Notes: generated by a model from the sequence alone, not told the origin. Counted from the stretch's first letter, positions 17,623-24,557 are shown. The stretch: 28,010 nt of DNA from an uncultured Nostocoides sp. (GCA_936931335.1 CAKZIH010000012.1:1-28010), one strand, 5' to 3'. Numbers and translations: made by a program.

Positions 17623-19044
17623 ATGAACCGGCGGAGTCGAGTGGTGATCGTCGGTGGGGGCCCCGGCGGCTACGAGGCGGCCCTGGTCGCCGCACACCTC
17701 GGCGGCGAGGTGACGCTCGTGGAGCGCGACGGGGTGGGCGGAGCGGCGGTGCTCACCGACTGCGTGCCGAGCAAGACTCTGATTGCTACCGCCGAATACA
17801 TGGGCTCCATCGATCTCACCGACCGGCTCGGGGTGCATCTGCGCGACGACGAGGGAGACCCGGTCACCGACGCGAGTGCCCATCTGCCGGAAGTGAATTC
17901 GCGCGTGCTCTCGCTCGCCGCCGCGCAGAGCGAAGACATCCGGGGCCGAATGGAGGAGGTCGGTATCCGGGTGCTGGCCGGGGCCGCGAAGCTCACCTCG
18001 TCGACCACCGTGCGCGTGGTTCTGCACGGCGCGCAGGATGTGGACTTGGACGCCGATGTAGTGCTGCTGGCCACCGGCGCCCGCCCGCGCATCATGGACA
18101 CCGCCGAGCCCGACGGGGAGCGCATCCTCACCTGGCAGCAGATCTACACCCTGCCCGAACTGCCCGAGCACCTCGTGGTGGTCGGCTCCGGGGTCACCGG
18201 CGCGGAGCTCGCCCAGGCTTACCTTGGCCTCGGCGCGGAGGTCACCCTGGTCTCCAGCCGCGAGCGCGTGCTGCCCGGTGAGGACCCGGACGCCGCGACC
18301 GTGATCGAGGACGTCTTCCGCTCCCGCGGTATGACCGTGCTCTCGCGCTCGCGGATGAGCGCGGCCGAGGTGGTTCGCGACGACGATGGCACGGCCACCG
18401 GTGTGCGGGTCACGCTCGAGGACGGGCGGGTCGTCGAGGGCAGCCACGCGCTGCTCGCGGTCGGTTCCATCCCGCAGACCGCGGACCTGGGGCTCGCCGA
18501 GGTCGGAGTGGAGACCACCCCCAGCGGGCACATCGTCGTCGACCGGGTCTCTCGCACCAGCGTGCGCGGGGTGTATGCCGCGGGCGACTGCACAGGCGTA
18601 CTGCCGCTGGCCTCGGTGGCCGCGATGCAGGGCCGGATCGCCATGGCGCACGCCCTGGGCGATGCGGTGGCCCCGCTGCAATTGGGCGCGGTCTCGGCGA
18701 ACATCTTCACCGACCCCGAGATCGCCACGGTTGGCTTGTCGGAGAAGGAAATCGCGGACAAGGGCCTCGACGTGGGCACGGTCATCCTGCCGCTTGCCCG
18801 CAATCCGCGCGCCAAGATGCTCGGCATCACCGAGGGTTTCGTCAAGCTTTTCTCCGCCGCCGGGGTGGGCACCGTCCTGGGCGGCGTGGTGGTCGCGCCG
18901 CGGGCCAGCGAACTCATCTATCCGGTGACCCTGGCGGTCACCCACCGGCTCAATGTCGACCAGCTCGCCAGCACCTTCACCGTGTATCCCAGCCTGACCG
19001 GCTCGCTGGCGGAGGCCGCGCGCCGGCTGCACGCGACTCAGTGA
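17623..19044 (+). CDS. lpdA: NAD(P)H-quinone dehydrogenase of the LpdA type
   Basis: A 473-aa flavoprotein of the dihydrolipoamide dehydrogenase fold: FAD motif VIVGGGPGGYEAA (8-20), NAD(P) motif VVVGSGVTGAEL in the middle, second FAD motif GVYAAGDCTG, and a C-terminal dimerisation domain. The redox-active CxxxxC is not kept: the segment reads GGAAVLTDCVPSK, with Ala42 in place of the first cysteine and only Cys47 left. The C-terminal catalytic His of lipoamide dehydrogenases is also replaced (VYPSLTGS, Tyr455). These losses characterise the mycobacterial LpdA type, which reduces quinones instead of lipoamide and protects against oxidative stress. ATG 17623 has GAAGGGA about 10 nt upstream. 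The 216 nt back to the divergent PNP gene must hold its promoter, but I cannot pick one with confidence. The NUDIX gene starts 24 nt after its stop. Confidence 0.9.
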   Translation: MNRRSRVVIVGGGPGGYEAALVAAHLGGEVTLVERDGVGGAAVLTDCVPSKTLIATAEYMGSIDLTDRLGVHLRDDEGDPVTDASAHLPEVNSRVLSLAAAQSEDIRGRMEEVGIRVLAGAAKLTSSTTVRVVLHGAQDVDLDADVVLLATGARPRIMDTAEPDGERILTWQQIYTLPELPEHLVVVGSGVTGAELAQAYLGLGAEVTLVSSRERVLPGEDPDAATVIEDVFRSRGMTVLSRSRMSAAEVVRDDDGTATGVRVTLEDGRVVEGSHALLAVGSIPQTADLGLAEVGVETTPSGHIVVDRVSRTSVRGVYAAGDCTGVLPLASVAAMQGRIAMAHALGDAVAPLQLGAVSANIFTDPEIATVGLSEKEIADKGLDVGTVILPLARNPRAKMLGITEGFVKLFSAAGVGTVLGGVVVAPRASELIYPVTLAVTHRLNVDQLASTFTVYPSLTGSLAEAARRLHATQ

Positions 19045-19083
19045 CGGACGCCCAGTGCCGGACTCGCAGTGACGGGTGCCCAG
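19040..19083 (+). repeat. Short direct repeat at the lpdA/NUDIX junction
   Basis: CAGTGACGGACGCCCAG (19040-19056) is repeated as CAGTGACGGGTGCCCAG (19067-19083), with two mismatches and a 27-nt period. The first copy contains the lpdA stop codon, the second the GTG start of the NUDIX gene. It looks like a small tandem duplication. Confidence 0.6.
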
Positions 19084-19575
19084 GCCGCGCCCCGGATCGA
19101 TGTGGTCGCGGCGGCCCTGGTCGACGACCTGGACAACCCGCGGCACGTGCTCGCGGCGCGGCGTACCGAGCCGCCGTTGCTGGCCGGCGGGTGGGAGTTC
19201 GCCGGGGGCAAGGTCGATCCGGGGGAGAGCCCCGAAGAGGCGCTGCACCGGGAGATCGGTGAGGAACTCGGCGTGTCGATTGCCTTGGGAGAGAACGTTC
19301 CCGGGCCGTTGGCGGGCTGGTGGCCGCTGGGTGAGCGCTACCGGATGCGAGTCTGGCTGGCGACGGTGAGGGACGGCATACCGCAGCCGTTGGAGGGGCA
19401 TTCGGAGTTGCGCTGGCTCGCCTGCTCGGCGGCGTGGTCGGTCGACTGGTTGCCCAGCAATCGGCCGATCGTGCAGGCCCTGCTCGATGGGGTGTGGAAT
19501 CGAGAGGAGGACAATCACGCTAACCCCAGTCGGGCAACGCCCCAGGACGATCCCCAGCAACAGACCCAGGAGTAA
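19069..19575 (+). CDS. NUDIX hydrolase (MutT-like)
   Basis: A 168-aa hydrolase with a textbook Nudix box from Gly47 to Val69 (GKVDPGE, then REIGEELGV), whose glutamates bind the metal. The preceding LLAGGWEFAGGKVDPGES is typical of MutT/8-oxo-dGTPase and CTP pyrophosphohydrolase-like members. The family cleaves nucleoside diphosphates linked to a second group; sanitation of oxidised nucleotides would fit the neighbouring LpdA, but the substrate is unproven. The last 20 or so residues are a hydrophilic tail rich in Gln, Pro and Asp outside the fold. Start GTG 19069 lies in the second copy of a short duplication; no clear Shine-Dalgarno is visible, so translation may follow from lpdA. metA starts 6 nt after its stop codon. 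Confidence 0.88.
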   Translation: MTGAQAAPRIDVVAAALVDDLDNPRHVLAARRTEPPLLAGGWEFAGGKVDPGESPEEALHREIGEELGVSIALGENVPGPLAGWWPLGERYRMRVWLATVRDGIPQPLEGHSELRWLACSAAWSVDWLPSNRPIVQALLDGVWNREEDNHANPSRATPQDDPQQQTQE

Positions 19576-19581
19576 ACCGCA

Positions 19582-20529
19582 GTGCCCGTAACGATTCCCA
19601 GTGCCCTACCGGCCCGGCGCATCCTCGAGGGCGAAAACGTCTTCGTGATGACCCAGGGGCGGGCGGTCAACCAGGACATCCGGCCGCTGCACATCGCGAT
19701 CGTCAACCTGATGCCGACCAAGCTGGTCACCGAGACCCAGCTGCTGCGGCTGTTGAGCAATACCCCATTGCAACTGGAAATCACCTTGCTGCGGATGGCC
19801 AGTCACGATCCGCGCAACACCCCACAGGATCACCTTGACGCCTTCTATACGACCTTCGAGGACGCACGGGATCGCAATTTCGATGGGCTGATCATCACCG
19901 GCGCTCCGATCGAAACCCTGCCCTTCGAGCAGGTCGACTATTGGCCGGAACTGCAGCAGATCATGGACTGGAGCCGCGAGCACGTCTACTCCACCATGCA
20001 CGTATGTTGGGGCGCCCAGGCCGCGCTCTACCACTACTACGGCATCGAGAAGTATCCGTTGGCGGACAAAATGTTTGGGGTCTTTGCGCACCGGGTGCTG
20101 GATCCGCACAATCGGGTGCTCAGCGGCTTCGACGAGGTCTTCCCGGCGCCGCACTCACGCCATACCGAAACCCGGGCGGCGGACATCGCTGCGGTGCCGG
20201 AACTCGACCTGCTCGCGGTCTCCGATGAGGCGGGGGTCTATCTGGCGGCCAGCAAGGACGGGCGACATCTCTATGTCACCGGCCACCCCGAGTATGAGCG
20301 TGACACCCTCAAGTTGGAGTATGACCGGGACGTCTCCCGCGGCCTGGATATCGCTGTGCCGCAACACTATTACCCGCGCGATGATCCCTCGCAGACGCCG
20401 GTGGTGAGCTGGCGCAGCCATGCCTTCCTGCTCTACGCGAACTGGCTCAACTACTGCGTCTACCAGGGCACGCCATACGACCTGGCGGCAATCGGCCCGG
20501 ACACCGCGGCCACTGAGGACGAGGACTAA
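19582..20529 (+). CDS. metA: Homoserine O-acyltransferase, MetA type (predicted acetyltransferase)
   Basis: Activates homoserine for methionine synthesis by acylating its hydroxyl group. The 315-aa protein aligns without gaps to the classical MetA numbering: nucleophile Cys142 in HVCWGAQA, and His235 and Glu237 in TGHPEYE. Residue 111 in ITGAPIETLPFE is Glu. In this family Glu111, as in the Bacillus cereus enzyme, goes with acetyl-CoA, and Gly111, as in E. coli, with succinyl-CoA, so it is predicted to be a homoserine O-acetyltransferase despite the usual succinyltransferase name. GTG 19582 is well supported by AGGAG 9 nt upstream, overlapping the end of the NUDIX gene. No SAM riboswitch or other methionine gene is seen nearby. 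MetX is the more familiar enzyme in actinobacteria. Confidence 0.94.
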   Translation: MPVTIPSALPARRILEGENVFVMTQGRAVNQDIRPLHIAIVNLMPTKLVTETQLLRLLSNTPLQLEITLLRMASHDPRNTPQDHLDAFYTTFEDARDRNFDGLIITGAPIETLPFEQVDYWPELQQIMDWSREHVYSTMHVCWGAQAALYHYYGIEKYPLADKMFGVFAHRVLDPHNRVLSGFDEVFPAPHSRHTETRAADIAAVPELDLLAVSDEAGVYLAASKDGRHLYVTGHPEYERDTLKLEYDRDVSRGLDIAVPQHYYPRDDPSQTPVVSWRSHAFLLYANWLNYCVYQGTPYDLAAIGPDTAATEDED

Positions 20530-20556
20530 GGGATCGCCACCCTCCGGTGAAATTCG

Positions 20557-20574
20557 CGTCAGCATATGTTGACG
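20557..20574. promoter_or_regulatory. Operator-like palindrome 1
   Basis: CGTCAGCATATGTTGACG is an 18-bp palindrome with one mismatched pair. It begins exactly 28 bp before the second copy and its right end forms the TTGACG -35 box. Probably a binding site for the HTH protein encoded just downstream (inference). Confidence 0.75.
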
Positions 20575-20598
20575 AGTCTGAGTGCGTCAGCTTAAGCT
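20569..20598 (+). promoter_or_regulatory. Promoter of the HTH/Clp-N operon
   Basis: A -35 box TTGACG (20569-20574) and a -10 box TAAGCT (20593-20598) are separated by 18 bp. The -10 ends 6 nt before the ATG at 20605, so the mRNA is predicted to be leaderless. The -35 box lies in palindrome 1 and the -10 box in palindrome 2, a typical layout for repression. Confidence 0.7.
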
Positions 20599-20602
20599 GA
20601 CG
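20585..20602. promoter_or_regulatory. Operator-like palindrome 2
   Basis: CGTCAGCTTAAGCTGACG is a perfect 18-bp palindrome ending 2 nt before the start codon of the HTH gene and covering the -10 box. It shares its CGTCAGC / TGACG half-sites with palindrome 1. Confidence 0.8.
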
Positions 20603-20604
20603 GT

Positions 20605-20820
20605 ATGACCGAAGCCACCCGGCTGGCCGAGCAACTCGACACCGCCGACCCCGTCGTGGGCCTGCGCGCCGTCGCCGCTCTGGGCCGCCTACTCGAACAG
20701 CTCGAAGCCCTGCACGTCGACAATGCCCGCGCCAAGGGGTGGTCGTGGCAGGAGATCGCCGGGGCGCTGGGGGTCACCAAGCAGACCGTCCATCGCAAGC
20801 ACGCCTCCCGGAGGTCCTGA
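20605..20820 (+). CDS. Small helix-turn-helix protein paired with a Clp N-domain protein
   Basis: A 71-aa protein. Residues 1-40 are predicted helical (LAEQLDTADPVVGLRAVAALGRLLEQLEALHVDNA), and the C-terminus carries a clear helix-turn-helix: WSWQEIAGALGVTKQTVHRKHA (about 46-67). Proteins of this kind are often encoded directly before a stand-alone Clp N-domain gene in actinobacteria. It is likely a small dimeric DNA-binding protein acting on the two palindromes just upstream of its own start; this is inferred from the arrangement. ATG 20605 has no ribosome-binding site, and the promoter places transcription start at or next to the A of ATG. Its stop overlaps the next start (TGATG), so the two proteins are made together. 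Confidence 0.85.
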   Translation: MTEATRLAEQLDTADPVVGLRAVAALGRLLEQLEALHVDNARAKGWSWQEIAGALGVTKQTVHRKHASRRS

Positions 20821-21422
20821 TGTTCAATCGATTCGCCGAATCGGCCCGCTCCGTCGTCGTCGACGCGCAATTGCACGCTCGCCAGCTCGGCGCGGAGGAG
20901 ACCAGAGCGCTGCATCTGTTCCGCGCCCTGATCGAGGACGACGCCGTGATGAGCGCCGCGCTGGGTGCGCAAGGCGTTGATGTCACCGCCCTGCGCGCGC
21001 AGATCGACGGGGATCGGGTGCAGCCCGGGTCCCTGCGGCCGCTGTCCGATGCGGATGCCGAGGCGCTGGCCGCTTTGGGGATCGACCTGGCCGAGATCCG
21101 CGCCCGGATGGAAGAGCGCTTCGGCACGGGTGCTCTCGATCGGCCGGTGCCCCAGCCGCGTGCCCGGCGCTTCGGCCTGGGGAGCGTGCGCCGCCGCGCC
21201 GGCGGGGGGCACCTGCGCTTCAGCCAGGAGGCGAAGGCAGCGCTGGTAGCGACCCTGCGCGAAACGGTTCGCCTTCAGGCCAACCGAATCGGCACCGGCC
21301 ACCTGTCGCTCGGTCTGCTCGACGTGCACGACGCGGAGGTCACCCAAAAGCTGGCAGCGGCAGCCGTTGATGTCGCCGCGCTGCGCGCCTTCCTCGAGCA
21401 CGCCGAGCGTCGCGCCGCCTGA
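20820..21422 (+). CDS. Stand-alone Clp N-domain protein (ClpC N-terminal domain without AAA+ modules)
   Basis: A 200-aa protein made of two Clp_N-type repeats and nothing else. Repeat 1 (about 1-65) starts MFNRFAESARSVVVDAQ, like the very start of ClpC (MFERFTDRARRVVV). Repeat 2 (about 136-198) has LRFSQEAKAALVATL, then NRIGTGHLSLGLL, matching the ClpC IGTEHLLLGLL motif. A 70-residue linker rich in Arg, Pro and acidic residues separates them. There is no Walker motif, so it cannot unfold proteins. In mycobacteria such ClpC2-like proteins bind ligands of the ClpC1 N-domain, such as cyclomarin, and influence their own expression. A decoy, adaptor or ligand-sensing role is therefore plausible. 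ATG 20820 overlaps the HTH stop and is preceded by GGAGG at 5 nt. Confidence 0.88.
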   Translation: MFNRFAESARSVVVDAQLHARQLGAEETRALHLFRALIEDDAVMSAALGAQGVDVTALRAQIDGDRVQPGSLRPLSDADAEALAALGIDLAEIRARMEERFGTGALDRPVPQPRARRFGLGSVRRRAGGGHLRFSQEAKAALVATLRETVRLQANRIGTGHLSLGLLDVHDAEVTQKLAAAAVDVAALRAFLEHAERRAA

Positions 21423-21467
21423 CCGGGGTTGCCCACCCGGGGGCCCGGGGCTCAGCGGCTTGGAAGC

Positions 21468-23420
21468 TCAGGGGACGAGCGTCGCCGTCGATCGGTCGGT
21501 CATCGTCCCATTGCCGAGCTGGCCCGCGCCGCCGGCGCCCCAGCAGTAAATGGCGTCCGCGGCGATCGCGCAGGCGTGGTCGGCGCCGACCGCGATCTGG
21601 GAAGCGGTGGCGGGCAGGCCAATCACCGGAACCGGCTGATTGCGTCGGGTGGTGGTCCCATCGCCCAGCCCGCCGGAGCGGTTCAGACCCCAGCACCACG
21701 CGCCCGCGGCGACCGCACAGGTGTACCCATCCGCGTCCACCGCGCTGGCTGCGGGCAGCGCCACCGATACCGGGGTGGGCCGGTTGGTCGTGGTGCCATC
21801 GCCGACCTCGCCGGCAATATTGCGGCCCCAGCACCAGGTCGTGGCGTCCGCGAGGGCGCAGGTATGCAGCACTCCCGCCGAGATCGAGCGCACTCCGGCC
21901 GGCAGCCCGGTGACCGCGACCGGGGAGCTGCTGGCGGTCCACCGGCCGGCGCCGAGCTGGCCGAGATGGCCTGCGCCCCAGCACCATACGGCGGCGGAAC
22001 TGGTCAGCGCGCAGGTATGCGCGTCACCCGCGCTCACCGCGACGGCAGCCTCGGGCAGGCCATTCACCGCCACCGGCGTACGGCTGGACTGGGCGCTGCC
22101 ATCACCGAGTTGACCGTAGAAGTTCCAGCCCCAACAGAAGAGCGTGCCGTCGGCGCGCAGCGCGCACGCATGCCCATTGCCCACGGTGACCGAGACCGCA
22201 TCGCCGACCCCGGGAACCCGCGTCGGGGTGCCCCGGTCGCTGGTGCTCCCGTCGCCGACCTGCCCGAACTCATTCCAGCCCCAACACCAGACGCCACCGT
22301 CGGCGTCCACCGCGCAGGTGCCCGCGCCACCGGCGGCCAGGGCCACCACATCGCTCAACCCGGCAACCGCCGTCGGGCGGGGCCGGTCCGTGCGGGTCCC
22401 GTCACCGAGTTGGCCGTGCTTATTCCAGCCCCAGCAGGTGACCGTGCCGGCCGCCGCCAGGGCGCACGTATGGTGCGTGCCCGCCACCACCGCCCGGGTG
22501 CCGGCCGGCTGCGGATCGCCATAGGTAAAGAGCGCCGGCGGGGAGGCGGGGATCGGCCCGGCAGGTGTGCTCACCACGACCTCGACCGTGCCCACCCCCG
22601 GCGGGGAAATCGCCTCGATCCGGCTGTCGGACACCACGGTGAACACGGCCGGCGTCCCGCCGAAGCTCACCCCGGTGGCCGCCGCGAGACCGGTCCCGGT
22701 GATGGTGACCGTGGTGCCGCCGGCCTCCGGGCCATAGGCCGGACTCACGCTCGTGATCTGGGGGCTGGGGGCGACATACGTAAAGGTGATATTGCCGGCC
22801 GACCAGCCGGACCAGGTCCGCACTTGGACTGCGGCCGCACCCGGCCCCGTGCCGGGTGGGGTGGTGGCCCGCAGGCTGGTGGGGGAGAGCACGCTCACGC
22901 CGCTCGCCGCCACCCCGCCGATCCGAACCTCGCGGACCCCGACAAAGCGGGCACCGGTGACTGTCAGTTGGGTGCCACCGGCCAGCGGGCCGGAGACAGG
23001 CGCCACGGCAGCGACGGCCGGGGCCGCCACATAGGTGTAGCGCGGTCCGATCGCCGAGGTCCGCCCGCCGGCCACGACCCGTACGGGGACGGCCCCGGCC
23101 GCCCGACGGGGAGTGGTGACCTGCAGCGCGGTGGTCGAGGTGACGGTGATCGCGGTCCCCGGGGTGTCGCCGAAGAGCACCCGGGTCACCTTTTGGAAAC
23201 CGCTGCCGCGCACCGTGATTCGTTGCCCGCCGGCGAGTGGGCCGCTGGAGGGGGAGAGGGAATTGACCACGGGCGAGACCGCCTGCGTGGACGCGCCGGT
23301 CTGGCCCGCATACGAAGCGGTCGCCGCGCCGGTGCCGGTCAGCATGAGCAGGACCAGGAATGGCGCGAGCAGCGCCGGCAGCAAAGCCGCGCGCCTGGCC
23401 TTTGTCGTCCGGGCGCTCAT
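21468..23420 (-). CDS. Secreted protein with three IPT/TIG domains and a seven-repeat RCC1 propeller
   Basis: A 650-aa exported protein. A basic N-terminus and a hydrophobic stretch (about 11-35) form a signal peptide or membrane anchor. Three immunoglobulin-like IPT/TIG domains follow (about 50-131, 134-215 and 219-300), each with an SP-x-GP-x-AGG or similar turn. The C-terminal half (about 308-650) has seven RCC1 repeats, recognised by CWGW/CWG followed by GQLGDG-type turns, enough for one complete seven-bladed propeller. Every repeat has a Cys pair (CAL or CAV before, CWG after), giving 14 cysteines that could form one disulfide per blade, as expected outside the cell. No catalytic site is evident; adhesion or ligand binding is a guess. 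ATG 23420 overlaps the stop of the upstream lipoprotein (ATGA), so the two are translationally coupled. Confidence 0.92.
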   Translation of the reverse strand: MSARTTKARRAALLPALLAPFLVLLMLTGTGAATASYAGQTGASTQAVSPVVNSLSPSSGPLAGGQRITVRGSGFQKVTRVLFGDTPGTAITVTSTTALQVTTPRRAAGAVPVRVVAGGRTSAIGPRYTYVAAPAVAAVAPVSGPLAGGTQLTVTGARFVGVREVRIGGVAASGVSVLSPTSLRATTPPGTGPGAAAVQVRTWSGWSAGNITFTYVAPSPQITSVSPAYGPEAGGTTVTITGTGLAAATGVSFGGTPAVFTVVSDSRIEAISPPGVGTVEVVVSTPAGPIPASPPALFTYGDPQPAGTRAVVAGTHHTCALAAAGTVTCWGWNKHGQLGDGTRTDRPRPTAVAGLSDVVALAAGGAGTCAVDADGGVWCWGWNEFGQVGDGSTSDRGTPTRVPGVGDAVSVTVGNGHACALRADGTLFCWGWNFYGQLGDGSAQSSRTPVAVNGLPEAAVAVSAGDAHTCALTSSAAVWCWGAGHLGQLGAGRWTASSSPVAVTGLPAGVRSISAGVLHTCALADATTWCWGRNIAGEVGDGTTTNRPTPVSVALPAASAVDADGYTCAVAAGAWCWGLNRSGGLGDGTTTRRNQPVPVIGLPATASQIAVGADHACAIAADAIYCWGAGGAGQLGNGTMTDRSTATLVP

Positions 23421-24508
23421 GGCCGCGGCCAGCCGAGGTAGTCAGCCGGGCTGCGGCCCCAGGCTTCGGCCACGGTGGTCGGGTCGGTGACGATGGCCGC
23501 CGGGTCCCGGGTGTCGATGGCCTCCAGGTAGGAGTTGCGGCAGAAGATCTCGGCCTGGCTGGTCCACCGGTCGCGCCAGTCCGCCGGGGTGCAGTCCCAT
23601 GCGGTCCCCTCGCCGATCCGACCCTGCGCGCCTTCGACCAGCCGGTATGCCTGCACCACGCCCCAACGCTCCGGGCCCGGCCGCAGCGCGGCGGTGATCG
23701 TGGCGCGATCGGTGGTGCGCCGGTCGCCGGCCGTCTTCATCAGATAGCACGGCAGCGCCGGATTGTGGCACCGGCCGCCATTGATCGACAGGGTGTTCAT
23801 TGTGTAGGGCGCGGTGGTGGCGGAGGCCCGGGTATTCAGGCCCCCGCCATATTTGCGCAGGAACCCGAAGTAGCGAGAGACCAACGCCACCGCCGGCGCA
23901 TCGCGCTTGTTGTTGGCGAAGGCGAAGGCACCCCAGGCGCGCGGGTAGCCGCGTTCGGCCAGGATCGGCAGCGTGGCGGCGCTCTCGGCATACCGCTGCG
24001 CGTCCGTGGTCATCTGCGTCATATTCGCGTAGCGCATGCCCTGCGAGGTGACCGACCAGCCATAGGTGTCGGCCAGTGCGCGCAGGTCGGCCCAAGACGC
24101 CTGCTCGGTGTAATTGCTGAAACAGGGATGCCCGCTGTCCTTGGTCCGGGAGACCACCACCATCGCGGTCGCCGACATCCCTCGGGCCGCGAGATCGGCC
24201 GCATTGTCGGCCAGGGTGCGCGCCCCCGGATAGTGCGTGGTGCACCCCGCCCCGGTCGCCACCTGCCAGTTGCTGCGCCCCCAGAGCAGGGAGATATAAC
24301 CCGGGCCGGCCGGGGCATTCCCGTCGTCCTGCGCGGTTGGGGCGGGCGCGGCGGGCGATTGCCCGGCGGACGACGACGTGGTGGGCCCAGTTTGGGCCGG
24401 GGCAGTCGCGGGCGACGGCGAGCAGCCGGCCAGCCCGGCCATCCCGATGGCCGCAGCAGCACTCAGGCCGGCCATCGGGCCGACAGTGCGTATTCGCCGA
24501 GCTCGCAT
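23417..24508 (-). CDS. Lipoprotein of unknown function, possibly a degenerate polysaccharide-deacetylase fold
   Basis: A 363-aa predicted lipoprotein: basic start, hydrophobic core, lipobox LAGC with Cys29, then a Ser/Thr/Pro/Ala-rich tether to about residue 67. The rest is a globular exported domain with several cysteines (89, 129, 247 and 254 among them). I do not recognise the family with certainty. The order of elements, GMSATAMVVVSR, a helix, ALADTYGWSVTSQGMRYANMTQMT, a helix and AWGAFAFANNKRD, resembles NodB-type polysaccharide deacetylases, where the second element would be the metal-binding SHxxxH. Here it reads SQGMRYAN, so zinc binding would be lost; this is a weak structural guess. 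ATG 24508 is chosen over an upstream in-frame ATG at 24649 because AAGGGG precedes it and a signal peptide follows. It is translationally coupled to the TIG/RCC1 gene. Confidence 0.75.
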   Translation of the reverse strand: MRARRIRTVGPMAGLSAAAAIGMAGLAGCSPSPATAPAQTGPTTSSSAGQSPAAPAPTAQDDGNAPAGPGYISLLWGRSNWQVATGAGCTTHYPGARTLADNAADLAARGMSATAMVVVSRTKDSGHPCFSNYTEQASWADLRALADTYGWSVTSQGMRYANMTQMTTDAQRYAESAATLPILAERGYPRAWGAFAFANNKRDAPAVALVSRYFGFLRKYGGGLNTRASATTAPYTMNTLSINGGRCHNPALPCYLMKTAGDRRTTDRATITAALRPGPERWGVVQAYRLVEGAQGRIGEGTAWDCTPADWRDRWTSQAEIFCRNSYLEAIDTRDPAAIVTDPTTVAEAWGRSPADYLGWPRP

Positions 24509-24551
24509 CGCGTCGTCCCCTTGTTTGCGCTGGTCACCGCCGTTGTGAGCG

Positions 24552-24557
24552 ACGCTA
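24552..24557 (-). promoter_or_regulatory. Possible -10 box of the lipoprotein/RCC1 operon
   Basis: TAGCGT on the minus strand, preceded by TGC as in an extended -10, lies 43 nt before the ATG. That would give a leader of roughly 35 nt carrying the AAGGGG ribosome-binding site. No good -35 is seen. Confidence 0.35.

Noticed and set aside
17539..19560. 673-aa open frame opposite lpdA and the NUDIX gene
   Set aside because: Low-complexity His/Gly/Arg composition typical of the antisense frame of high-GC genes; both sense genes have complete motifs.
19500..19581. SAM riboswitch or other leader upstream of metA
   Set aside because: The region is coding for the NUDIX tail and shows no riboswitch-like paired core; only a plain AGGAG site is present.
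21423..21467. G/C-rich stretch between the convergent Clp-N and RCC1 genes as a terminator
   Set aside because: Several short alternative stems are possible but none exceeds about 5 bp, so no defined hairpin can be supported.
21429..23441. 670-aa open frame opposite the RCC1 gene
   Set aside because: Antisense shadow of a repeat protein; composition is Arg/Gly/Ala-rich with no recognisable domain.
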